Assembly (NCBI GenBank): GCA_964484195.1 | Contig: CAZAER010000001.1 | Span: 1,116,001 to 1,180,000 of the forward strand | Direction of reading: 5' to 3' | Length of the DNA: 64,000 bases | From: JALHOP01 sp964484195 | Lineage (GTDB): Bacteria > Myxococcota > XYA12-FULL-58-9 > JALHOP01 | In this document: one piece after another, positions 57,393 to 64,000 of the stretch | Numbering within the stretch: position 1 is the stretch's first letter | Layout: every line of letters starts with the position of its first letter | Position numbers and translations under genes: made by a program | Notes under the pieces: generated by a model | What the model saw: only the letters and a program-made list of their open reading frames with translations | Told to the model about the DNA's origin: nothing | Databases searched by the model: none

Positions 57393-60300
57393 GGCGGTGC
57401 GCGATCTCCTCGCTCACGGGCTCTTCGGCTTCGTCGCGGATGAGCGAGCGACCTTCGGCCAGGGTGCCGCAGATGAAATACAGACCGGGCACGATGACGA
57501 CACCGAAGAAGGTGCCGAGCAGCATTCCTCCGAGCGCCGACGCGCCGATGGTGCGATTGCCGATGGCCCCTGGGCCGGTCGCCGCGACCAGCGGGATCAA
57601 GCCGGCGACGAACGCGAACGAGGTCATGAGAATCGGCCGGAAGCGCACCTTGGCGCCTTCGATGGCCGCCTCGAGCACCGTCATGCCTTTCGCGTGTTGC
57701 TGCACCGCAAACTCGACGATGAGCACCGCGTTCTTGCCGAGCAGGCCGACGAGCATGATGAGACTCACCTGCGCGTAGATGTCGTTCGCGAGCCCCATGA
57801 CCTGCAGCAACACGAACGAGCCGAAGACACCTGCGGGCAGGGACAGCACCACCGCGAACGGCAAGATGAAGCTCTCGTACTGGGCGGCAAGCAGGAGGTA
57901 GACGAAGGTGAGGACGACCGCGAAGATGACGATGGCTTCGTTGCCGCGCGCCGCTTCGTCGAAGGAGAGACCTTCCCAAGCGATGTCGTAGCCACGCGGC
58001 AAGGTCTGCGCGGCCACCTCGCGCACCACACGAATGGCGTCACCCGTGGTGTAACCTTTCGCCGGTCCGCCGCGGATCGCCGACGAGGTGTAGAGATTGA
58101 AGCGCGTGATCTCGTTCGGACCCTGCGTCTTCTTCATGGTCATGAACGCCGAGTACGGGACCATCTCGTCACGGTCGTTCTTCACATAGAGATCGAGCAC
58201 GTCGGACGGCAGGCGCCGGAACTCGGGCGCTGCCTGGGTAAACACCTTGAAGAAGCGGCCGAAGAGGATGAAGCCGAGCTCGTAGTCACTGCCGATGAGC
58301 ACGTCGAGGTTCTCCATCGCGGTACCGATGGAGACGCCCTTCTGCATCGCCAGCTCGTTGTCGATCACCAGCTCGTACTGCGGGTAGTTCGCCGCGAACA
58401 TGGTGAACAAGCCAGTCAGCTCTTTGCGCTTCGAGAGCGCATCCATGAAGGTTTTGTTGACCTTGTCGAACTCCTGGTAGTCGACGGTGTTGTTCTTATC
58501 GAGCATGCGCAGCGAGAAGCCGCTCGCCGCGCCGTAGCCGGGCACGGCCGGGGGCTCGAAGAACTCGACGATGGCACCGATGTCCTTCGCCTTCTCTTCG
58601 AGCTCCTCGATGATCTCGACGACCGACTTCTCGCGCTCGTGCCAGCTCTTCAAGTTGATGAGGACCGTGCCGGCGTTCGAGCCGCGGCCCTCGGTGAGCA
58701 CCTCGTAGCCGGCGAGAGATGACACCGAGTCGACGCCTTCGACTTCTTTGGCGATGCTCTGCAGGTGCCGCGCGACGTCGTTCGTGACTTCGAGCGTGGC
58801 GCCGGGTGGCGTCTGAATGATGCCGTAGATCATGCCCTGATCTTCATTGGGAATGAATCCGGCCGGCAGGATCTGGTTGATGAGGACAATCGCGACCGTG
58901 AAGCCCGCGAGCATCGCTACGGTGAGCACACGCCGATTGACGATGCGGCGTAGGAGCCAGACATAACCGTTGGTCGCCTTGTCGAAGTTGCGATTGAACA
59001 AGTCGATGAACAGACCGATCGGCGTGCGGCGCTTCACCGGCTGGCCGTGGACATGCGGCTTCAAGATCATGGCGCACAACACCGGCGTCAGCGTCAGCGC
59101 GACGACACCGGAGAGCACGATCGACGACGCCATGGTGATCGAGAACTGCCGGTAGAAGATGCCGACCGGCCCGGTCATGAAGGCGACGGGCACGAACACC
59201 GCCGTCATCACCAAGGTGATGGCGATGATGGCGCCGCTGATCTCACCGAGGACCTTCTTCACCGCCTGATACGGGGAGATGGGCTCCTCGGCCATCTTGG
59301 CGTGAACCGCTTCGACGACGACGATGGCGTTGTCGACGACGATGCCGATGGCGAGCACCAGCGCGAAGAGCGTGATGAGATTGATGGTGAGGTCGAAGAC
59401 CTGCATGAAGAAGAAGGCGCCGATGAGTGACACAGGCACGGCTAGCGTCGGGATGAGCGTCGAGCGCCAGTCGCCGAGGAAGATGAAGACCACCAGCGCC
59501 ACGAGCACGAAGGCTTCGAGCAACGTATGCACGACCTGGTGGATCGACGCGTCGAGGAACTTCGAGACGTCGTAGCTCACCTGGTATTCCATGCCCGCCG
59601 GGAACGACGTTTTCTTCACGTCTTCCAAAACGGACTTGACGCTGGCGATGACCTCGCTGGCGTTACTGCCGTACGTCTGTTTGAGCACGATGGCCGCCGA
59701 GGGATGGCCGTCGAGGTTCGAGTAGAGGTCGTAGAACTCGGGCCCGAGCTCGACGTCGGCGACATCTTGCAGGCGTATCTTCTCACCGTCGGGATTCGCC
59801 CGAACGATGATGTTTTGATACTGCTCTGGTTTGTTATAGCGGCCTTGATACACCAGTGTGTATTCGAGCGACTGACTCTTCTTGCCCGAGGCGCCGCCGG
59901 TACGGCCCGGTCGGCCGATGACGCTCTGATCCGCCATCGCCTCCATGACCTCTTTGGTCGAGACGTTGTACGCGCGCATGCGGTCGGGTTTGAGCCAGAT
60001 GCGCATGGCGTACTGGCGGCTGCCGAGGATCTGCGCCTGGGCGATGCCTTTGATACGTTGCAGCTCGGGGATGATGTTGAGCTGCGCGAAGTTGTAGAGA
60101 TACTTCTGGTCGGCGTGTTTGTCGGTCGAGAAGAGGTTCACGTACATCAGCATGCTGGGCTGCACGCGCTGCACGACGACGCCTTCGCGGACGACGAGCG
60201 CCGGCAAAACATTGATCACCTGGTCGACGCGGTTCTTGACGTTGACGACCGCGAGATCGGGGTCGGTGCCGAGCTCGAAGATCACCTGGATGGTGGCTTC

Positions 60301-60558
60301 ACCCGCGCTCGTCGAGTCCGAGATCATGTACTTCATGCCCTGGACGCCGTTGATTGACCGCTCGAGCGGAATCAGCGAGGAGTCGATGAGCACGGCCGCC
60401 GAGGCGCCCGGGTAGAAGATGCTGATGATGACGCGTGGTGGAGAGATCTCGGGGAATTGCGAGACTGGTCGCGAATTGACCGCGAGGAGCCCCAAGAACA
60501 CGACGACGAGAGACGTGCAGATCGCCAGCACCGGCCGGCTGATGAACTTCTGAAACAT
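57385..60558 (-). CDS. RND efflux pump (AcrB/HAE1 family)
   Basis: A 1057-residue inner-membrane proton-driven exporter with 12 membrane segments and two large periplasmic loops. Start MFQKFISRPVLAICTSLVVV, RPVSQFPEISPPRVIISIFYP as in HAE1 pumps. The proton relay in helix 4 reads LAIGIVVDNAIVVVEAVH, so one of the usual two Asp is Asn, a variant seen in many environmental HAE1 pumps; the Lys of helix 10 is present in GLLGKNAVLIVEFAV. It would export hydrophobic drugs, detergents or metabolites. First structural gene of the pump-outer factor-adaptor operon. Confidence 0.95.
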   Translation of the reverse strand: MFQKFISRPVLAICTSLVVVFLGLLAVNSRPVSQFPEISPPRVIISIFYPGASAAVLIDSSLIPLERSINGVQGMKYMISDSTSAGEATIQVIFELGTDPDLAVVNVKNRVDQVINVLPALVVREGVVVQRVQPSMLMYVNLFSTDKHADQKYLYNFAQLNIIPELQRIKGIAQAQILGSRQYAMRIWLKPDRMRAYNVSTKEVMEAMADQSVIGRPGRTGGASGKKSQSLEYTLVYQGRYNKPEQYQNIIVRANPDGEKIRLQDVADVELGPEFYDLYSNLDGHPSAAIVLKQTYGSNASEVIASVKSVLEDVKKTSFPAGMEYQVSYDVSKFLDASIHQVVHTLLEAFVLVALVVFIFLGDWRSTLIPTLAVPVSLIGAFFFMQVFDLTINLITLFALVLAIGIVVDNAIVVVEAVHAKMAEEPISPYQAVKKVLGEISGAIIAITLVMTAVFVPVAFMTGPVGIFYRQFSITMASSIVLSGVVALTLTPVLCAMILKPHVHGQPVKRRTPIGLFIDLFNRNFDKATNGYVWLLRRIVNRRVLTVAMLAGFTVAIVLINQILPAGFIPNEDQGMIYGIIQTPPGATLEVTNDVARHLQSIAKEVEGVDSVSSLAGYEVLTEGRGSNAGTVLINLKSWHEREKSVVEIIEELEEKAKDIGAIVEFFEPPAVPGYGAASGFSLRMLDKNNTVDYQEFDKVNKTFMDALSKRKELTGLFTMFAANYPQYELVIDNELAMQKGVSIGTAMENLDVLIGSDYELGFILFGRFFKVFTQAAPEFRRLPSDVLDLYVKNDRDEMVPYSAFMTMKKTQGPNEITRFNLYTSSAIRGGPAKGYTTGDAIRVVREVAAQTLPRGYDIAWEGLSFDEAARGNEAIVIFAVVLTFVYLLLAAQYESFILPFAVVLSLPAGVFGSFVLLQVMGLANDIYAQVSLIMLVGLLGKNAVLIVEFAVQQHAKGMTVLEAAIEGAKVRFRPILMTSFAFVAGLIPLVAATGPGAIGNRTIGASALGGMLLGTFFGVVIVPGLYFICGTLAEGRSLIRDEAEEPVSEEIAHRHA

Positions 60559-60610
60559 ACACCGCTACCTGAGGTCAGGGGGCTAACGAACGGGGGAGAA
60601 AGCCAAAACC

Positions 60611-60952
60611 TCAGGTCGACGGAGGGCCGCGTGCCGCGAGCACGAGCCATTGCGAACGCGCACACTCGAGCCCACGCTTCTCGGCGATGCCGGCGCGGGG
60701 CGGCGCGCGGAAGGCGAGATGGGCGACCTCGACACACACGTCGTCCGGTGCGTCGTCTTCGACGTCGGCGCTAAGCTCGTCGTGGTGGTCAGCTACCGCC
60801 GGCAGAGCGGCGGAAATCGTGGCGTGCGCGGCGTGGTCGCCGTGGAGCAGAGAGCCTGTGTCAAAATGACTCGCCCCTTGGAGCAGCGCGAAGCTCGCAA
60901 GCCACATGCAGAGCACGATGGCGGAAACGAGAAAATTGCGCGGGGTGGTCAC
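60611..60952 (-). CDS. Small His/Asp-rich membrane or exported protein upstream of the RND operon
   Basis: About 113 residues from GTG 60952: MTTPRNFLVSAIVLCMWLAS and further hydrophobic residues form a signal or anchor, followed by HFDTGSLLHGDHAAHATIS and ADHHDELSADVEDDAPDD. The clustering of His and Asp suggests metal binding. The frame is open to 61006. It lies 52 bases before the pump gene on the same strand and may belong to the same message as a sensor or accessory protein; that role is inferred. Confidence 0.55.
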   Translation of the reverse strand: MTTPRNFLVSAIVLCMWLASFALLQGASHFDTGSLLHGDHAAHATISAALPAVADHHDELSADVEDDAPDDVCVEVAHLAFRAPPRAGIAEKRGLECARSQWLVLAARGPPST

Positions 60953-61027
60953 TCCGAGGACTCCAAACTGCACTCTTGTATTGGCCCATGTGCAGTGATC
61001 TCGCAAGGGGTGCGCGAGACTCGCCCG

Positions 61028-61885
61028 CTATGGCGTCTTGCAGAACTCGCGCAGCTCATCGTTGACCGGCGGCATGTCGCGCTCGAGCAGACCCGCCTTG
61101 AACAGCTCCCATCGACCCTGCAACGTCGGGTAGCCGCTGAGAGTGACAGTGACCTTCGGATCGTCGTCGGTGAGGAGCTGCAAGGGCTGCGTGCTGCCTT
61201 CACCGACGAAACAGCAAACGGCGTATGCCGCGAGGAACCCCCGCCGCAGGAGCTCGTCGTGCGACGCATCGGGCCAGAGCATACGTACGCCATAGCGGGC
61301 AGCCCAAAAATCGGCACGCGCTTCGTTCTTCGATTCCAAGACGCGATGGCCGCGCTCATGGGCAAGGATCAGGGCGAGCGCATCGGCGGTCATTCCCGGA
61401 GCGCGCACCAAGCCGCCGGGCACCATCACCAGCTCGCCGTCCTTCACGTCGACTTCGATGCGCGTCGAATCGGAGTCCCAGTCGAGGATGAAAGGAAAGC
61501 CGAAGTGCTTGCCGGCATGAGCGCACACGACCGCTGCTTGCTCGAAAGTGAGGCGCGGCCCGGCGAGCTGAGCGCTGAACGGCAGCGTCCGCAAGAAAGC
61601 ATTCGTCGGCGTATCTGGAGGCGTTGCAGTCGGTGCATCCGAGATTCGCACGACGGCGTCGCCGATGACGGTGGTGCCACCGCTGCCCGGCTGCTTCGTG
61701 AGGCTGTCGAGGAGGTGCTCCGCGATGCCCGCTCGACGTGCCTCCGCCAAAGCCGCGTCGCGCGCCATTCCGCGTTTGACCGCGTATTCTAGTCGCGCGA
61801 GCACTTCCAGCTGGTCCCACTGACTGGCGGACATCGCTCGCATCCCTTTGGGTATCGAGCGCGCGCGAACGGAGTTGCTTGGCAT
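61028..61885 (-). CDS. Putative zinc metallopeptidase (HExxH type)
   Basis: A 285-residue protein with HERGH at 176-180 (LILAHERGHRVL) and a second motif NEARADFWA, where E188 and D192 match the ExxxD that supplies the third ligand in gluzincins such as M48. Segment LTFEQAAVVCAHAGKHFGFP precedes it. No signal peptide; alternative starts lie at residues 15 and 18. Substrate unknown. Same strand as the RND operon, 75 bases upstream of the His-rich gene, and head-to-head with a methyltransferase gene. Confidence 0.75.
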   Translation of the reverse strand: MPSNSVRARSIPKGMRAMSASQWDQLEVLARLEYAVKRGMARDAALAEARRAGIAEHLLDSLTKQPGSGGTTVIGDAVVRISDAPTATPPDTPTNAFLRTLPFSAQLAGPRLTFEQAAVVCAHAGKHFGFPFILDWDSDSTRIEVDVKDGELVMVPGGLVRAPGMTADALALILAHERGHRVLESKNEARADFWAARYGVRMLWPDASHDELLRRGFLAAYAVCCFVGEGSTQPLQLLTDDDPKVTVTLSGYPTLQGRWELFKAGLLERDMPPVNDELREFCKTP

Positions 61886-61935
61886 CGACTCCGGCTGCCG
61901 TTGTACGGTGCGCCCTTCCCAACCTTGGAGCTACC

Positions 61936-62949
61936 ATGAACGCGCCCCACCTCGATCCCACCGTCATCCTCCAATGGATGAACGCCAGCCAGATGACCGC
62001 CGTCATGAAGGCCGGTATCGACCTCGGCGTGTTCGCGGCGTTGGCCGACAAGCCCGCGACGGCCGATGCGGTGGCCGCGACCATCAAATGCCCAGCACGC
62101 AGCACCGGCATCCTGCTCGACGCGATGGCGATCGTCGGTCTCGCGACCCGCAAGGGCACGACCTACGAGCTGACGCCACCCGCTGCCGAGTTCCTGGTCC
62201 CCGGCAAGAAGATGTATTTGGGCGAGGTCTCGAACATCCTCGCCGGCCCGATGATGTGGGCCGCCACCGGCCAGCTCGCGGAGGCCGTCCGCAATGACGG
62301 AACGGTGATGGAAAACCACGCGGAGACCCCATCGCACCAGTTTTGGGAGACCTTCGCGAAATCGAGCGGCGCCCTCGCCTTCCCAGCCGCGGCCATGCTG
62401 GCCGACCTGGTCGCGCCGATGGCTAGCGCAAAGAAGCCCCTGCGCGTGCTCGACGTCGCCGCCGGCAGTGGCATCTACGGCTACTCGCTGATGAAACATC
62501 CCGGGGTCGAGGTCACCTTCCTCGATTGGCCGAACGTGCTGACGGAGACCCGCGCTTGGGGTGCACGCATGGGCGTCGACATGGCGCGTGCTCACTACCT
62601 GCCGGGCAGCGTCTTCGATGCCGACCTCGGCAAGCCCTACGACCTCGTGGTCGCGAGCCACATCTTCCATCACTTCGATCCCAAGACGTGCCAGACGCTC
62701 ACGCGTCGTCTCGCCGGCGCGCTCGCACCTGGCGGTCGTCTCGCCATCCATGACTTCATCACCGGTCAGGCGCTGGAGAATCCCGGCGCCAGCATGTTCT
62801 CGCTGGTGATGCTGGTGTGGACCCGGCACGGCAAGGCGTACAGCGAAGCCGACTACAACACGTGGATGCTCGAAGCCGGATTGAAGAAGCCGAGCGTGCA
62901 CGCAGCGCCGGGGATGCCGACGACCTGGATGATGGGCGAGCGCGCTTAG
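61936..62949 (+). CDS. SAM-dependent methyltransferase (family 2, dimerisation domain)
   Basis: A 337-residue enzyme from ATG 61936 (TTGGAG at 61925-61930). A helical N-terminal dimerisation domain (MNASQMTAVMKAGIDLGVFA) precedes the SAM-binding VLDVAAGSGIYGYSL at about 171-185 and SHIFHHFDPKTCQTL, which corresponds to the HDW-type catalytic region, here HHF. Methyl acceptor unknown; relatives act on polyketides, phenols or quinone precursors. It belongs to the same broad superfamily as the gene at 10-1056 but is a diverged member. Confidence 0.87.
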   Translation: MNAPHLDPTVILQWMNASQMTAVMKAGIDLGVFAALADKPATADAVAATIKCPARSTGILLDAMAIVGLATRKGTTYELTPPAAEFLVPGKKMYLGEVSNILAGPMMWAATGQLAEAVRNDGTVMENHAETPSHQFWETFAKSSGALAFPAAAMLADLVAPMASAKKPLRVLDVAAGSGIYGYSLMKHPGVEVTFLDWPNVLTETRAWGARMGVDMARAHYLPGSVFDADLGKPYDLVVASHIFHHFDPKTCQTLTRRLAGALAPGGRLAIHDFITGQALENPGASMFSLVMLVWTRHGKAYSEADYNTWMLEAGLKKPSVHAAPGMPTTWMMGERA

Positions 62950-63013
62950 CTCGTCCGACAGATGAGCCGCGCGCCGGGAGCTGACCGGCGCGCGACCCGT
63001 ACAACGTCAGGCT

Positions 63014-63205
63014 CTACTTCTGGGTGTCGGAGCCGCCGCGTTGCTGCTGATCGCGACGCTGTTGGTCGCGGTCATCGATCGACTCACGGCCTTGCGTGCG
63101 CGAGTCGCTACCAGACTGATCACGGCCCGGGCTCTTCTGAGCCTGGTCGTTACGCTGGTTGTTCTGCTTGTCGCCCTGCTTGTTCGGTTGCTGATTCATA
63201 CCCAT
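63014..63205 (-). CDS. Small Gln/Asp/Arg-rich hydrophilic protein
   Basis: About 63 residues from ATG 63205 (MGMNQQPNKQGDKQNNQRND), entirely hydrophilic and probably disordered, with repeated DxRxQ-type segments. GGGGGAA lies seven bases upstream of the start, as for the DUF4142 gene at 37239. Resembles small stress or desiccation-related hydrophilins in composition only. Function unknown. Confidence 0.5.
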   Translation of the reverse strand: MGMNQQPNKQGDKQNNQRNDQAQKSPGRDQSGSDSRTQGRESIDDRDQQRRDQQQRGGSDTQK

Positions 63206-63223
63206 GACAATTCCCCCTGGCAC

Positions 63224-63462
63224 ACAACCTGGGGGCGCCCGCCAAAGCGGTCAACGGCCCAAAAAGGGTCACGATCTCGAGCACTTCCACACTGGCCCCG
63301 TTCCGCGACAGCCGCGAATGACGAACGGTCACGGCCCTTTGGAAACAACACTCGGCACCGCCCAACCGAAATATCGCCATCCCCAAAAAGCGGCCCGTAT
63401 TGCCCCCGTGCATCCACGCACGGAAGGCGAAAGTCTGGCCGCGCCACTTTCCAGCGAGCTGT
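63224..63462. other. Divergent intergenic region
   Basis: 239 bases between the divergent starts of the small hydrophilic gene and the EF-hand gene. Overlapping reverse-strand frames here lack a ribosome-binding site or recognisable domain. No promoter pair, repeat or RNA gene is evident by eye. Confidence 0.4.
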
Positions 63463-64000
63463 ATGGTTGCCTACCCGCGAGACGTCCTCAATCAGCGTGC
63501 CACCGATCTCTATGTGCGCCTCGACCGCGACTTCAGCGGCGGCATCAGTCCCGACGAGGCGGTCAAGGCGGCCAAGCGACTCAAGCGGGACGCAGTGCTG
63601 CGCGAGAACACGCGCGACGTCTTCGGCCTGGTGCCGCGCTCGGGCAGTGAGCTCCTGCGCTTCGTGCAAGCGCCGCCGCGCCAAGTGGCTCAGGCGCGCA
63701 TCTTCGGCCTCGATCCCAAACAACTCATCGCGGAGAGCCCCGTCGCCGGCGCTCGCGAGCTCGTGCTCGGCCGCGACACCAAGGGTCGCGAGATCGCGAT
63801 TGCAGCCGACGGCGCCATCACCGTCGATGGAGCTCGGCCCGAAGGGCTCGAGGCGACGGCGCGTGCCACCGACCTGGCCGGCGAGCTCGCCCCGACGCTC
63901 ACCGGCAAGTCGATTCCCAAGGCGCTGCAGCAACGGCTCTGCGTGCAGCTCTCGAGCGCCTTGCTCACCGCAACCAGCGGCGCGCCAACGCGTGACAAGG
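63463..64000 (+). CDS. EF-hand protein, partial (runs off the window)
   Basis: An open frame from ATG 63463 to the window end (179 residues so far, no stop). It starts MVAYPRDVLNQRATDLYVRL followed by a canonical EF-hand loop DRDFSGGISPDE (about residues 20-31), then ARELVLGRDTKGREIAIAAD. No signal peptide in the visible part. The calcium loop has all expected ligands, unlike the shortened loops in the propeller proteins at 18206 and 20943. The reverse-strand frame 63196-63933 is judged a shadow. Confidence 0.65.
   Translation, partial: MVAYPRDVLNQRATDLYVRLDRDFSGGISPDEAVKAAKRLKRDAVLRENTRDVFGLVPRSGSELLRFVQAPPRQVAQARIFGLDPKQLIAESPVAGARELVLGRDTKGREIAIAADGAITVDGARPEGLEATARATDLAGELAPTLTGKSIPKALQQRLCVQLSSALLTATSGAPTRDK

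Noticed and set aside
57163..60357. Several long plus-strand frames opposite the RND pump and outer factor
   Set aside because: The minus-strand genes are unambiguous family members with overlapping starts and stops; the plus frames are shadows.
63196..63933. 245-residue minus-strand open frame near the window end
   Set aside because: The plus-strand frame from 63463 has a canonical EF-hand loop and stays open to the edge; the minus frame also overlaps the upstream region of the small hydrophilic gene.
1..64000. tRNA, rRNA, riboswitch, IS element or prophage
   Set aside because: None was recognised in the intergenic regions, which are all short; small structured RNAs cannot be excluded by eye.

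Overview
This window is high-GC DNA from a chromosome of what is most likely a member of the Myxococcota (former Deltaproteobacteria). The evidence is a giant secreted protein at 48595-54888 that combines Sushi-like repeats, a myxococcal Cys-rich repeat, thrombospondin type-3 repeats and a MYXO-CTERM-like tail; an Ig/LamG/EGF lipoprotein at 13159-17409; a eukaryotic-type Ser/Thr kinase; many GTG starts; and gene-dense, strand-mixed organisation. No rRNA, tRNA, CRISPR array, transposase or prophage was seen. No gap between genes exceeds about 260 bases.

Layout. 1-5.9 kb: a methyltransferase, a 5'-3' exonuclease, a Tat-exported 13-cysteine copper-storage-like protein (Csp1 type), a DUF2959 lipoprotein and an FBP zinc-finger protein. 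The last two converge on an unusual block of GTGAC palindromes (4673-4774). 5.9-12.6 kb: an alpha/beta hydrolase, an M64 peptidase and an M13 peptidase, none with an obvious signal peptide, plus a hotdog thioesterase. 12.7-18 kb: a small unknown protein, the Ig/LamG/EGF lipoprotein and a protein resembling the tail of a cytochrome domain. 18.2-24.4 kb: the most striking locus, a four-gene operon in which a [beta-propeller + PQQ-type sugar dehydrogenase] module occurs twice, the second dehydrogenase being fused behind a tyrosinase domain. 24.4-27.9 kb: a tightly overlapping minus-strand envelope operon ending in a ChaN lipoprotein and starting with a frameshifted beta-barrel gene. 28-31 kb: a secreted protein, an outer-membrane barrel and an acyltransferase.

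31-41 kb: two paralogous ~540-residue unknown proteins sharing an N-terminal IEP-G-R motif, a third PQQ sugar dehydrogenase with a normal signal peptide, a RibD/DHFR-like reductase, an aldo/keto reductase pseudogene with an internal deletion, and a run of small envelope or stress-type proteins including a DUF4142 lipoprotein. 41-48.5 kb: a membrane-anchored Ser/Thr kinase whose 3' end overlaps a convergent polytopic membrane gene, then an operon of a GreA/GreB-like factor, a UvrA2-type protein and a membrane protein. 48.6-60.9 kb: the giant MYXO-CTERM-like protein, preceded by a leader with competing hairpins, and converging on it a complete RND efflux operon (pump, outer-membrane factor, adaptor, with a His-rich small protein upstream). 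61-64 kb: a HERGH metallopeptidase-like protein, a second methyltransferase, a small Gln-rich protein, and an EF-hand protein running off the window end.

How the genes fit together: the dominant themes are envelope and extracellular functions (lipoproteins, barrels, adhesin-like proteins, efflux) and secreted-type enzymes. The dehydrogenase/tyrosinase operon can be read as a coupled redox system: tyrosinase would make o-quinones, and PQQ sugar dehydrogenases commonly use quinones as electron acceptors. That coupling is inference. No PQQ biosynthesis genes are present here.
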